64,000 nucleotides of DNA from Paguma larvata (GCA_030068075.1 CM057836.1:70283788-70347787); one strand, 5' to 3'. Shown: positions 25,401 to 40,400, counted from the first letter of the stretch. The notes: generated from the sequence alone by a model not told the origin. Numbers and translations are program-made.

Positions 25401-28400
25401 CTGAGGACACTCAAATAGCCCTATGGAGGGGTGTTCTCATTGAGAAACCAAGGCTTCCAGCCAACGACCAGCACTAACTCACCTGCCACGTGAGTGAGCC
25501 ACCTGGGAGGCAAATCTCCCACCCTAGGCAAGTCTCTAGATGAATGCAGCCTCAGCTGACTCTTGATTGAAACCTCATGAAAGATCATGAGCTAGAAGCT
25601 GGCCCAGCTAATTTTCTCCTGAATTCCTGACCCACAGAAAGGGTGTGACATAACAAATGTTCGTCATTTTAAACGACTAAGTTTTGGTGTGATTTATTAC
25701 ACAGCAATACCTAACTAATACACTCACTATTTATTTTTCCTTTTCAGTTAAACATGGTCCTGCAAGCTATCTTAAATGCTTTTTTTTAGAACTAGCTGGG
25801 CAGAAAACCAGGGCAGGGCGGGGCGGGGGAGGGGTGTTGGGTGGTTCAGTTGGTTAAGTGATTACACATCCAACTCTTAATTTTGGCTCACGCCATGATC
25901 TGATGGTTTGTAAGTTTGAGCCCCGCAGCAGGCTCTGTGCTGACAGCTGGAGACTGCTTGGATTTCCCCACCCTCCCTCTCTCTCAAAATAAATAAACAA
26001 ACAAAAAAACACAACAAACTAACAAACAAAAAAGAACTAGCTGGTGAGAAAAAAGGAAAGGAAGAAACAAAATGTGCCAGGCCCCAAAAAAGCACATGGA
26101 CTGATGGGAACAACATTTAGCCCCCTTCTTATTCCTTGTTTAAACTTCGCACATTCTGAAAATATCCCAAAGATCAAGCAGAGAAGTCTCACCCTGACTC
26201 CATACCCCAGCAAGAAGGGTCAACTATACCACACATATTTTTTTGCTTTTAAACATACCCAATGATGAATGTTACACAGTGAGAATAAACAAGGAGAGAA
26301 AAATGCCAGCAAATTAACTTTTCCAACAATAAAATCTACTTTTCATTAAGTTACATTCTGGTCAAAAAACTATGAAAGTCCTCCATCCTACATATGAAGC
26401 AAAAAGTCTGGGCCTTGGCCTGCCCAGGGCCTTCTAGAGTCTGGAGCCATGTTTTTTCTTTGCAACCTGACCTCTCATTCCTCCACTTCGAAGACTTGAC
26501 ACTCTTGCCAAAACAGTTTGCTCACTGCTCCCTTCCCCCACCCCTACACTTCCTTATGCGTTCTAACTCCCTGACTTTGCTCACGTCTTACCCTCTTCTG
26601 GAGGAAAAAACATCCATTCTATTTCTCTCCTCCTATTCAATTCCTGCTCATTTTTCAAAGCCCATTCAAATCGCCAAAGAAGCGTTCCCAGCCACTACCA
26701 CCAACAGCAATCTTCCCTCCCTGATGACCTCACTTCACTTACTGGTCGTACCACCCACTCTTCCCCTAGTATTTAATTTCTTAAGAATCTCCATGTTTGC
26801 CGCATTTTATCTTGAGGATAAAGACTGTGACTTGTAGTTTTTTTCCATGTCTTTCACGGTACTTGGCTGATGCACAGTAGCCGTCTGAAAAGAAATAATA
26901 TGTTTTCCTACTTGTTCAGGGCAAAGAAAGGTATCCCGAGTTCACTTTACCTTCTGATTCAACGGAGATATAGTGTCAATGGCAGAATCAATAGGAAAAA
27001 TCTGAATTCTCTGTTCTGTATAGGTGTGAAAGTTCAGTAGAGCCGTCACAAGATCTTGAACAAAAGCCAGGGCCTGCCCAGCAATGTCCCGCATCTTCAG
27101 CTTTTAAATGGAAAGTACATAATGTCAACTATCCAATTACTATTCTCAAACGACTTTAGTAAGTCTGCTTTTAGAGAAAACACTTAAATTCTAGTATAAT
27201 TTTTCCTTAAATTCATTTGCTGCCACTTGAATTTTAATACTCCCATCTAAGTAAATTAGAAAGCCACCAGCTTTGGCAAACAGACCTCTTCCACTTAACC
27301 TAGACAGTATAAGAACAAGGTCCACCAACCTTGGTGGGAAAGGTAGGACTCACAAAACTAGTGCATCCCATATTCAGTTCTAAAGTTATCAGATGAGAGA
27401 GAACAAAAATCTGTATTATATATGAATTCGACAAACAGCAGGTTACGCAATTTTTTAAAACTTGTATGACAAAGTGAAGCAAATGCTAAACACAATGATT
27501 TAGTGCACTAAACAGAGACCCAAACCAATAAATTCTTGTTTCTGAAAAGCCTGACATACACATTGCTGAAAATAACAACATCATCATTACCTGATGTCTC
27601 CTATTGTGGAGTGGAACGTTCAGAGCGTTATACTGACTATACTCTACAAAACAAAAATGGATGCATGTTAATTCATTTTACATTTACAGAAAAACAGCAT
27701 AACTGAAAACTAATGAATAAATGCTCTAGAGCAAAATCAGCTTTACATAAGAATTTTAAACCATCAAAGCCACAATCCTAGTATAAGAGAATAATGGAAT
27801 TTATACGGAATCAGTTGTTTCTTAAAATAATATTTTCAATTTTTTTTAAGTAGGCTCCATGCCAAATGTGGGGCATGAACTCACAACCCTGAGATCAAAA
27901 GACCTAGGCTCTAACCTGCCAAGTGCCCCCAAATTTTTTTACCTTTAAGGTAAACCCTGAGTTTCTGTTTCTATACAATTACTTCAAAAACTTGAGGCCT
28001 ATCAAGATTTCTTAGGTCCATGATGTTCTGTTATCTTCAGTCATGCTCCCTTATAAAATAAACTTGCACACAGCTTCCACACCAATCATCCAAAAATACC
28101 ACTGTTTTCATGACAGTACGATGTTTGACAGTCTACCACAGTCAGCTGCTGCTGATCCCAACAACTCAATGCTAACTTTTCTGGTTGGTCTCCTCATCTT
28201 TCTCACAGTCCTTCTCTCTACCCCAGACTCCATCATCAACCTCTGTTGGCTTACACGTGGCCTCACACTTCAATCTCTGTAAATCTCTGCACACCACTTC
28301 AGCCACTCAAACTTCCCTCTGCCTGGTCCTCAGAAAGACCTGGTGTCAAATCCGACTCAGAAAGTCCCTTTGCCACTCTCATCCAGTACTCTCTTATGGC

Positions 28401-31400
28401 CCCATTTCTACCAAGGGCTTGGTCTCCCATCCACAACTGGACTATTTTGCCTATCAGGTCTCTTGGGGCCTTGCCTGTTTTCCTTCCCAGCCTGGCCCAT
28501 CGTTTCCAACACTGCTCTTGCTAGCACAAAAGGAGATCAGGCTCCATGACAACTTAATTTACCAAACTTAAGGGGGCTTCAGTGGTACTCCACAATCCAT
28601 GACTTCGTTGCTGTGTCCCTTCCCAAGGCATCTGCTCCAAACCTTTTCCATTTTAAGGCCCAAACACCATTCCTCCTCTCATTCTCTGCCCCATGGATGG
28701 GGTCGCCTCCCCCTACCACACCAGGAAGATGAGGGCCAAAGCCCAAGGGATTTTTATGTTCCCTACCCTCCACCTCAGAGTCCATGGATTCACATATCCT
28801 ATCCTCAGCCAACCTTCCCCCTGGGTCCCCAGAAATAGCTCCTTCTGACCCCCACGGCCTAGTCCATCAACCACCCCCTCCTCCCTACATCTTCAAAATT
28901 ACCTTCAAAAAAAGTATTCATCGCAGCTTTTTAAACTCTATCCCCATAGTGACTTCTTCCCCTTTACTTCTATTATACTGAGTCCTCTGCCCTCACCCGT
29001 CCCCTGCACACAACACCTTTTCTCTTACTCCGCTAGAGTGCTGAGCTCCCATCCTTTCCCATCTCCCTCATTCCCCCTGCTCAAAGGACAGCATGTCTCT
29101 GCCTGTTTCCTCAGCACTCATTCACCTCTAACCCTTTGCCGGCCGTCTGGTGTCCACCTCTACCCTGTGTAAAAACACTCTTCTCCAAGTCACCAAAGTA
29201 ACTGTCTTGCTATCCACCCCTCTCTGAGCTCCCTGCAGCAATGCTAGAACTCAGAACTGCTGCCCGGCACACCACTTCAGCACACCACTTCACCAGGCTG
29301 AACCACTAGGCTGAACACTCCCTTCCCCAGTTCCCATGGCACCCCAATTCCCCAGCTCGCCAGCATCTCCACCCCAGCCTCTTTCCTGACCATAGCTCTT
29401 CAAAGGAGCTGCATGGGCCTCTCCGCACTCTGTACCCCTTATTCGCACCATTCTCGAGGCCCATCCATCCCCACAGAGTCAGCTTCAGTCTCTCTCCAAG
29501 GTCTGGGCTTTTACTCAGAAACGCATACACCAATAGATAGCTAGATGGACACCAATCCATCTGTCAGAATATTAAAAAAAGTTTACCCCACCACCCTCCT
29601 CATCAACCTGCCTCTGATCTGCCTCTTTGATTTCTGTCAAAAGTGCCACATCTTTCCCCCACACTGCCTCCTCACATCCCCTGCCTGCCTGCATCTATCT
29701 CCCTGACGACTCAGGCACCAGCCTCCATAACAGTACACCAGGACTAGCATCACAGTAGCCTTGGCCCCTTGCCCATTACAGGGCAGTCTACACCCTTGCC
29801 AGACCAACTCTGTGAGAGCACAGATATCAACATTCCCTGGATCAAAAGTTTCAACAACCCCACCATCTTGTGAATTGGGTCCCAACTACTTGGGTCTGGC
29901 CCCTCCCAGCCTTTCAGAACTCACACATCCCTGCCCCTACCTCCCACCCACACTTAACTAATTGCTGCTCATCAGACCATGATGGCCACCTTTTGTTCTG
30001 TTACCACACTCCATTCAATTCCCTGGCTGGTTCTCCTGCATCTCTGCCTAATAAAACCTACTCAGGCCCAGCTCAAACCACACTTCCTCCAAAAGACTTC
30101 CCCAAATAACCCCTCCAGCAATAATCTGTCCTTCCTGGGAAACCCCAAGAGTCTCTTTATTGAATAGGTTGGCTTATATTTTAGACATTTCTATACATTA
30201 TCTCTCCCCTTCTGGACTATAATTTCCTTTAGGGTACCCTGAGATTTCTGTCTTAGAAATCTGTGTATCCCTTGTGCTCCCTAGCCACCTAGGCACTCGG
30301 CAAATGATCTCTAAATATTTTAGAACTCAAAGAAGTAACCCACGCTGACAGGGTAAGGATCGAAAGCAGGGTGACAACTAATATTGGAAAGGGAAAAAAT
30401 TTTTTTAAAAAGAGATCCAGAAGGAAATTATTAAAACCTGATGACTAATTGATATGAAGATTAAAGGGAAAATGAAATGCCAAGATTCCAAGTCTAGGGG
30501 ATCAAAGCATGCTAGCGCTATTTACATTAATGTAGAAACTAGAAACAGGTGTTGTTTTCAGAGGAATTTAGGTTTTTGATATAATAATGACATATGCTGA
30601 TTTTAGTGTGAGATCAAACTGCTATTTTTTCTTTGGTGTTTTTTCTTTCCTCTTTTCTTAGGTCTTCCAGAAGAAAAATTTAGGGGAAGTAAAAAATTTC
30701 AATCATGTGATTGTTAAGAAGGGAAATCTGTACTTAATTGAATATAGGCTTTGAAATTCCAAGCAATAAAATATATTCTTCATTTTCAAGGTTCTGATTT
30801 AATTATTATCTAAACATTACAAAATTGGTACCTATTATACATGTAAGTTGATTTTTTTTTAAGTTATTTTTCTTGCTCCTGACTACATAAATTACCAGAC
30901 CATTCTCAGGATGAAGAGGAAGCAGGACTTACTTAACTCAGCTCTCTGTCACTGGGCAGGAGATACCAGGCTGAGAAGATCCATCGCTCGCTGCCCTTCC
31001 CCGACTCTCCCCACCATGAGCAACTTTTCTTATAGAAATTTTCAGGTATTTTATGTGCAGGTTGGTTTTTACCTTGGGATATGCTAAACTGTGCAATAAA
31101 CGAAATGTGGATTTGAGCTTTTTCCAAGAAGACTGACTTTGGAGTCAGTCCTCCCTATGAAATACAAGGGCCAAAGCTGATTTAAAAAAAAAAAAAAAAA
31201 AAAAAGCAATCTTGCGTTGAGTCAGTGAAGTTTTTTGCCACACAGATCAAAAATTATTTTAAGTAGTTCATTACCATAGATGGGTTCGAAGTTGCAAATA
31301 ATGGAAAACTATACATAATACTTACTTGTATCATTAAAAGGTACTTTTTCACTGATGATTGATAAGGACTCCTCTAATCTACCTGACAAATCTTCATGAA

Positions 31401-34400
31401 GGTTCTTTAACTGTAATTGACTGAAAGAAAAAAAATACAAAACCACATTATCACCAGTCAGACAGTGGATCCTCACTTCCTTGTTACCACGACAGCTGGA
31501 ATCAGGCTTTCAGAGAATGGAGCCTGACACCGGGAAATGCTTGGTGGTAGACAGTTACTAAAAGATGAAGATAAGCAAAATACTAAGCCTCAATTCTGAA
31601 GCCCCTGAGACTTCTGTTGAATGACGTTGAAGACTGTCAGAATTTATCACAGTCCCAATATCTAATATAATCTTATCAGTTCATTTCCCCAAGTGTCAAG
31701 TAATCTCAGAGCCATTTCAAAATCACAATTTTTTTTCTTTATGGCACAAAAATGTTTGTTCAAGTACTACAATAAAGTTCCTTTATAAGTATTCTATCAG
31801 ATTTGTCTTCCCCTTGGGCTCAAAAATCTGATAATTTCTGTTTTTGATTCAATTATGAGTATAGGTATGTATCTAAACCTTGCATGTAATTCCACCAATG
31901 CAACTAAATTGAAGAAATTCACATGACTGATTTAGGTGTTAAACCCTAAAATATTATGTCATTTATCAAATAAATACTGGAGTATTATGCTTTTACCACC
32001 CAGCACTTCATTATATTTTGAGATTTAGGTATCTCCAAATTAGATCACATAACCTCTATTTTATTCAAAATGTACCACTAAAAGGTTGGCACAGTGATCA
32101 TGAGTCTGTTCTCCTGCCTGGGACTATCAGAAGGCTCTCTTCAGTGTAGTATGAAACAGAAAGCATCCAGGCCTCGGTACAGGAGCCCCAGAACACGATC
32201 TGCCACAGCAGCAAATATCTGCAGGCTGAGGACTGACACGCAAGCCACTCCAGCGAGAGCGTGTGAGGCCCTGGAGAGAGCAGAACTGAGGAGGACCCTG
32301 AAGATGGCCTAACCTGGCTCACCTCAAATGTGAGAAAACTAAAAGAGAAGAGTTGCTAAACCAAAACTCAGGTCTTCTGATTCTTACTTCAGGGCCCCTT
32401 GGAATTCACGTTTCCACATACCATTCTTCTGTTCGAAGCCGACATTCCTTGGCCTCCTTTTCTAGAGTCTGAGATTTTACCTGAATTTTAGAAGAAAAAG
32501 AAAAGCAGATGGCTCAGGCTATAGACGAGAGCACACGTAGGGGACTCTGCAGGCCAGCGCCTCCCCTTGAATGACTAACTCTGCGTTCTGTCAGGTGCAC
32601 AGAAGATTTACAGGAGCCTTGACTATCTCTTAATGTGCTCTCACCAAAAGCGGGGCTTACTTCTAGTTTGGCCTTGTCATTCTGCAGTTTCTCGATAGTT
32701 TCCATGTACTTCCGCGTCAGGCCATCGACCACGGCTTGGTGCTGGGCCGCCTCCATCTCCAGAGTGGCCAGGCGACTCCTCAGCTCTGCCTCCACATGCT
32801 TGTGCTGCTCATCAGCTTCGAAAAACTGAAAAGAAAAGATCATCTTTCTCTTTCCACCATATCCTCATACGTAGAAATGAGGAGGAAAACAATAGCAGTG
32901 ACTATTCATTGAGCAATTTCCACTCAGTGCGTACGCTCACTACACAAAGCCCGCACAGGCATGATCTAACTGGATCCTCACAGTAGGTCAAGAGGCAGTG
33001 CTACTGTTACTCCTCCCTTACCCTTGGGGAAACCAAAGCTAAGGGTCTACATAACTTGTCAAATGTAGAAATGAGATGTGAGCACAAGAGACCCATGCCG
33101 AAGCCTATACCTCCTTCCTCTCAGTCTCAGGGATTTCTTTCAAACAGCTTCGAGCACACAGAGAGAATTCAACTGACCAGGATATAACTTTTCTGCTATG
33201 CTAACTTCCACAATTAAATAATCAAAATTCTAATGGCTGCTATTTCTAAAACAGGTAAAACTCTTTTCCTTAATGAGGTCAAAAGCTCATTTTGTTAACA
33301 TTTGCAAAAAGATTGAAATAAATGCATATTTATTTTCCACCATTTGACTACAGTCACCATTTCACAAAAAATTCAGGAGGCACAGCTCAATACATTACAC
33401 TATGACTCTTAAAACATGCTGAATGTCTGGAGGCAAACACTGATTATTCAACCTTCTATAAATATCTGAGCGCCTGCCATGAGAGAGAGACCCTGTCCTG
33501 GAGGAAGGCATAGAAACCGACACGGTGGGTACCCTAATAGACCTTATAGACTAACAGGTGAACAGATACAGACCAACTAAACGGTAATAACTTAAAAAAC
33601 AAACACTTCTTTTTGATAAGCTCCCATCTAAAGGATCCATCTAATCATTTTCTAGCTAGAATGAACAGTGCTTAGTATATTTCTGTACTGTTAAGCTAAA
33701 AAGTTACTCTGCCATCCTCTAAACAAATGCATACTTCAGAGCACACATCCAGATTAAGATACAAAAGAGATTTAAGAAGTGAATGAATAACAGTGACATA
33801 AACACCTAACGACCACAGCAGACACTAAAATACATACACAAAACACTCTGCCCTGCATTGGTTCCAGATCATACAGCCCATCTTTAATTCACTGGAAAAA
33901 CAGAAAGATTTTCTTACTTGTATATGTAACCGTTCATTCTCTTCTATTTTCTTTTGCAGATCTTCATCAAAGACGCTCTTCTGCTCTTGACTCAACTGAG
34001 AAGAAGATTCTCCACTTTTCTGATGGAAAGAATAAGTTATGTCCACATAACTCTCATCCATTAGAGAAACATTCTAAGGGACACAGATTCTCTACCACCT
34101 TAGTAGTTTGTCTCTTCTACGTGAGCGCCATTCTCAAATAATCCTGCAAAGGTATACGATCCACCACTTAACTCCTATTTACCACAAGTAGGAACTGCAA
34201 ATATTGGAACGAGCAGAAAAGCTTAAAAAGGAGATAGACGGAATAAAGAACAGATAAGGCTCACTATTCTTTGAGATCATTCGGGGAGTGGTTCTATTGG
34301 AATACACAGCAGACTCAGAAAGCTAGCAATAAAAATATGCTACAAAACATCATTTGGAGTTGATCTTTTGGTTTGGGAAATGACGGTTTTAATAATTCCA

Positions 34401-37400
34401 TGAGTCTGAGGTATTAAAGTCCTTTAAGAAACTGTAATAAACTAATCAGCATTCACAAGGATAAATTAATACAAAAATTCACATAAATATCTAATTTTTT
34501 AAAAATACATAACCATATAAAATAAAGCTACTATAAATAAACGGAAAGAAAAAGCTCAAAAATCATGAAAAACACCTTCCTCTTCCTTTTTTTACCAATA
34601 TTAACTTTTCTACATAGAAGAATAGCACTATTTAAGAAAGGTGATAATGAACATTTGTTTTCATGGAATACAAGAGCTGAGACTATTCCAGGGACAGCCT
34701 AACAATGAAACTGTGTTCAGACATCAGTCACCACCCTTCCCTGCCTTTCCTGTGCCCTCACTCCTCACTTAAAATGAAGTTACTTACTGATCCAGTGTGA
34801 ACCAATGATTGGAAAGCCCTTTGAAAATGGAGTAGCTATATTAAAAACAAAACATTAAATATTCATTTTGTCTGGGACACTAGAGCTGCACAAAGGAAGC
34901 CTGCTGAACGACACATTCTGGGTCACAGTGCTTCCAAAGCTGGAAAGCTTTAATGAATGTTAATTCAGAAGTATTACAACCAAACCTCTTCGAAAACAGC
35001 CCTCGGAGAGGATCTCACCTACCTGGGAGCCTGTTTGAAGTACAGATGGTTATTCCTTCCCCAGGGCTCTTTCACAATCTCCAGAACACGCCGATTTTGA
35101 CAAAATTTTCCAAGTGACTCTAATATATACCCATTTTCACCCTCTCTGTTCCCCATTTATTTGAAAATTCCCACTCTAGAGAATTCTTTCATGTAGAGGA
35201 AGTGGGTATGGAATGGTACTAACGTACAATTCTGTTGATTGCCTATCAGATGGCAGAAACAGGTGTAGCCACCTTTACAGGATCCCACGTAATACTCGAC
35301 AAACCTGAGAGTGTCATCCCCATTTTGCTGATGAGGAAACTGAGGTTGCAAGACTAAAAGGACAGACAAATTATTCAAGCCTGGGCCTAACTCCAAAGCC
35401 TGTGCTCTTTCCTCCACAGGACACTGCTTCGGAATTGCCATGTGCCTTCTTCTTCCCTCCCACCCTTCTACTCTTACTGCCTCAAGCCACATATTTGCCA
35501 GGTGCTGATCTACATGTACATAAGGCTTAAAGATTCGATCACTAGCCCCTACCCTTCAGAAAAATGCAACTTCTTAGTACAGAATGCTCGAAAGTACCAG
35601 ACCGCCCATCTCATGGCAGTGAGAATCTTGCTCGCTATATAAACCAAAATGGAAAACGTTTATTTTTACATGACCACACAAGAATCCTAAATTGGCCTCA
35701 TAAAAACAAACACTAAGAAATATCTGCAGCAAATTTACAAGCATAAGGAATGAGTATTTCAACTGCTACTTTCACATGAGCTGCTACACTTTAACGCAGT
35801 CTCTCATTTTACTTGCCCTACCTTGAGTTAATAGCAACTTGGTGTAACTGAAAGATACCAGGAATTTTGACCAGTATGAGATATTCCTTTCACTTTTCTC
35901 AGACACTAAATCCATTATGTGCATGTTTACTCCTAGTATGTTATTTAAAACTCACTTTCATATAAAAAATGCCTCTAATATTAATATATATGTTAACAGT
36001 AAATATCTGCTTCCTTGACCCGACATCCGGCCATAATAATGAAAAACTAGGGAATTGGGAGGTGAGGTGTTCTGTTAAAGCCCAGCTGGCCTGTAGATGC
36101 CTGTACCTAGCAGACACGGTGTCACTAACTTGCTTGTATTTGACCTACCTTGTTTTTCTTGCCTCGGGGTTCACTTAGAGCCAATTCATCTTGAAGTAGT
36201 TCTACCCTCTTGGCAAGCTGCAGATTTCGAAATGTCAAACTGTCCATTTCCTGCTGCAGTTTTCTCAATGACTGATCCTTCATCTTCAGTTGTTCCTACA
36301 GCAAAGTGAAAACAGACCCTTCCGTATAATTTCACCTTAAGGTTTAGAGATAATGAAATTATTTTTGTTTCAGTAAAATATCATTAAAACCCCTGGCTGT
36401 AGGGAATTCATGTGGTATGTTTATCATGCCAGTTCCATGTTTTTAGCTGTTTGGTGACAAATCTTTTTTTTTTGGCCAAACCGAATAAATTTAAAAATAA
36501 AAGAAAAACAGCATATATATTGAAGTAACAGACAATCATCAACTTAAAGTAAAAAACCTACAACTGTATGTTGTTCCATAACATTGTTGCGTATGTGTCT
36601 GGCAGTGAGGAAGCACAAAGCCTGAGGCTACAATTTTATAAACTTGAAATGTGAGAGAGAACTTCATACTCACTGATGACGCCCTTCAGTAAGAATGGGA
36701 AGCAATTTATTGGCATTCATTTTTTTTCCCATAAATCCTCCCTGAATTTAAGTCAGCCAAAATGAAGTCTTTCAAGACACTGAATTTTAAACTATTCTGA
36801 TTCGTCAAAGTCAAAACTCAGTATTATCCTAACATGAGAATATTTTTAGATGCTGTTTGTCCTACATCAATTCACTTTAGAGTTTTAAGTGAAAATAGAA
36901 ACAAAATCTAAAATCTAAACAACATATATTCTGCCATCCATTCTGAACTGTCTGTACCGTAACGGGGAAGAAAATGGAAAGCTAGAGAAATACTTAGTTT
37001 CACTCTTTTTAAAAAAAACATTATTCTCACTAATTTTACTTATGACATTCTGACAACTTTGTGTTCACTGGTTATCAAACACAGATGACCAAATATTGCT
37101 GTATATTGAAAGAAGTGTAGTTTTATTTCTTCCACTGAAAAGCCACTGCAATGCTAAGACGAGGTCGAGCTTAATGGAAAGGTGACAGCAACCTAGAAAC
37201 CAAAGGCTGGTGTCTGCAATCTAGTGACATTATTTGCATGGTGAGAGCAGCAGAACCATAGAACAATGTTTCCATTAAGTAGAGAAACAATTTTTCTTTT
37301 CTATTGATTTTTAGTAAGCCCTTAAACTTTTTTTTTAATGTTTATTTATTTTTGAGACCGAGAGAGACAGAGCATGAGTGGGGGAGGGGCAGAGAGAGAG

Positions 37401-40400
37401 GGAGACACAGAATCCGAAGCAGGATCCAGGCTCTGAGCCGTCAGCACAGAGCCCAACGCGGGGCTCGAACCCATGGACCGCGAGATCATGACCTGAGCCA
37501 AAGTCGGACACTCAACCGACTGAGCCACCCAGGTGCTCCCCCCTTAAACTTTTTTTTAAGTAAACTATGCTCCCTGTGGGGCTAGAGCTCATGACTCTAT
37601 GATCATGATAAGGAACTCATGACCATATGGTCTACTGACTGATCCAACCAGATGACCCTTACTCAGTAAGCACTTAATTTTTGCTTGGAGTTTAATGGTA
37701 AACATAGACCTGCCCATATCCAAATTATCATATATTTCAAATTAAAGAAATCCAAATCAATGAATGCTCACAGTATCTAACAACTCGCTGAAGAGGCAAA
37801 CCCCATATATCAAAAGCCTGCTGTAACAGAAGACATCCTAATATTTCCATTGAGCAAAACAGCAAATTGTCATTCTTTCTGTAACTGTAATGACCACTAC
37901 AATGAATAGTAAAACAGAGTTATTTCTTTACATCCTTATAATTAATCACCAGCTGACTAATGCTTCAACTCCATTAATCAGTCACTAATTTCCGAAGACA
38001 GCTATTTCAACCTCTCTGTAAACTCAAGTTTCTGCAATGGGAGATAATGATAACGTTATCTGCCTTCACAGAGTTGTGTAAAGACTAACTGACAGAGCAG
38101 ATGTAATGTGCTTGGCACGATGCCGATACACTCAATAAATAGTCACCATCACCAATGTCACCACTGCTGCCACCATCGCAGAGTTAATCAGACACCCAGC
38201 AACGGGATGCTGTCACATGCCGGACTGGGCTACTAAGACACTCCAGGAAATATTTTCCCCAGTTTTAAATATCACTAAGAGAGGGAGCCTGGGTGGTTCA
38301 GTTGGTTAAGTGTCCTACTTCAGCTCAGGTCATGATCTCGTGGTTCGTGAATCTGAGCCCCACATCAGGCTCCTCACTGATGGTGCAGAACCTGCTTGGA
38401 ATTCTCTCTCCCTCTCCCTCTCTCTTTGCTGCGTTCTCTCTTACTCTCTCTCTCTCAAAATAAATTTAAAAACTTAAAATAAATAAACATCGTTAAGAGA
38501 GATAATGATCACTTCTTCAATGATGTAGGCAAAATAATAACTTGACTAACAAATCCTGACTATGAATCTCCTGTTTACTAATCGTGGCTTGGGCGCGGAG
38601 AACTTCAGAAGTATGGGTACGTGTTCTGAGCCCCCTCAGCACTGAGTCTGTGGAACAGCACGTGAGGAGGGGGCACTCTCAAGACAGAGTTCTGTAGGGT
38701 AGGGCCCAACACTGTAAGTACAGGACATATTTCTCCGTTACCCGAGTGGAACCACCCAACATAGGTCACTGGTCAGGGGCTACTCCAGGAAGAGGTAAGA
38801 GTAAAGGGAGTCCTAATCTCTTTTGTCTAAAAATCGGGTAAGGGAGAGAGTGAAAAATGACATGACACAATATGTTTAACTGAAACAGGCCAAGAAGAAA
38901 TCTAGATCCTAGAATTAAGTTATCCAATTAGAAATATCACTAAGCAGGGGTACCTGGGTGGCTCAGTTGGTGGAGCATCCAACTTCAGCTCAGGTCATGA
39001 TCTCACAATCGGTGCATTTGAGTCCATATCTAGGCTCAAAGCCTAGAACCTGCTTCAGATTCTTTGTCTCTCTCTCTCTCTGCCCCTCCCCTGCTCACAC
39101 TCTGTCTCTCTCTCAAAAATAGACATTTAAAAATTTAAAAACACATATCACTAAGCAATATTTATGACATGCCTACTAGAATGAGGTAGAAACTAATTCC
39201 TTCATCTCCTATCTTATTTCTCCCCTCAGTGAACAAAGATGCTGACGATAAAATGTATCACGCAGAGTAACCTGATTTACACACGTTGTTACTATTAAAT
39301 AGCTCAACCCCAGGGCAAGATTAACGGACTAAATGATTCACACTTTCAAATCCATTTATTAGGGGACAACCATCTGCTGAATGCTGGGCATATAAATATG
39401 AATAGGACACAGACCCCTCAGAGTGCTATCTAGTGATGAAGACACATAAGAAGCCCCATTAATCCAGATAAATTTAGCCAAAGAGAGGCCGTGAGGTATA
39501 AGAAAAAGCATGAGACAAAGTCAAATGATGCTTTATTATACTTTTTAGCAAGGAAATCAAAGTGCATCACATTCATACCTAAGCAAGTAGGAAAGTTAAG
39601 TCAAAAATACTGTATTACCTTCTCCTATCTCTAGTGAATCAGTGTCATTGTTGGGACCTTAACAGAAAACCAGTCAAATTCCTTGCTTTTGAGTGTCACC
39701 CCACACTGACTTAACCCTCACGATACAAATACGGAACAGGCTTCATACCTTTAAAGCAGCAGAATTTGCTTGTTCATCCACAACACCTTTTTTCAGAACC
39801 TGATTCTGAGCCCGAAGCTGAAAACAGAGGAAGCAATAATTAATTTTTAATATAGAGCAATTACTTACAGCAAGGAAATCATTAGCCATTACTTCACAGG
39901 ATCATTACTGAGTAACCATCTCCCCACATATATATGACAATAGAAATATTTGCCTGGGAGAGGACAGTAGGTATCATCATTCTGTCATTTTTTCAGGTAA
40001 GGCACAGAGGCTGAGCTGCCCAATGACGTAATACTAATCAGTGGCAAAATCGAGGCTAAAATCCAGTTGTCTTGACTTCCATCCAGTACACGGTTCTTTC
40101 TATAAAATCAAGTCACCTCTTTAAAGAAAAAAAAACTAATACAATAAACTAAGTACTAATACAATAAACTAATATTAAAACTAATAAAAACTAATACAAT
40201 AAATAATAGGGTACTGTGTATGCCATTTTCCTTGAAATTCTGGCACACATTCATTTGTAAAATACATACATTCGGACTACTTATGAAGTAAGAACGCTGT
40301 AGGGCGTTAAAAGTGCCCAGCAGGACACTGTGCCTAATATTAGTCATGCAAGTATCATCACCCACAAAAGCCTCAGGAATGGCACACTTGCAATAAGGCA

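Noticed and set aside
26394..26837. 147-codon plus-strand open frame
   Set aside because: It coincides with L2-type LINE sequence, has no domain, and its pyrimidine-rich composition favours open frames by chance.
28185..28571. Cluster of overlapping open frames on both strands at 28.0-30.2 kb
   Set aside because: They overlap in several frames of one low-complexity C/T-rich LINE relic, with no conserved start or domain.
31326..31420. KVPF (residues 225-228) as a PP1-docking RVxF motif
   Set aside because: The RVxF consensus disallows proline at the variable position.
32094..32322. Plus and minus open frames in intron 6 with slightly raised GC
   Set aside because: No splice-bounded exon or homology could be seen and both strands are open, which points to composition.
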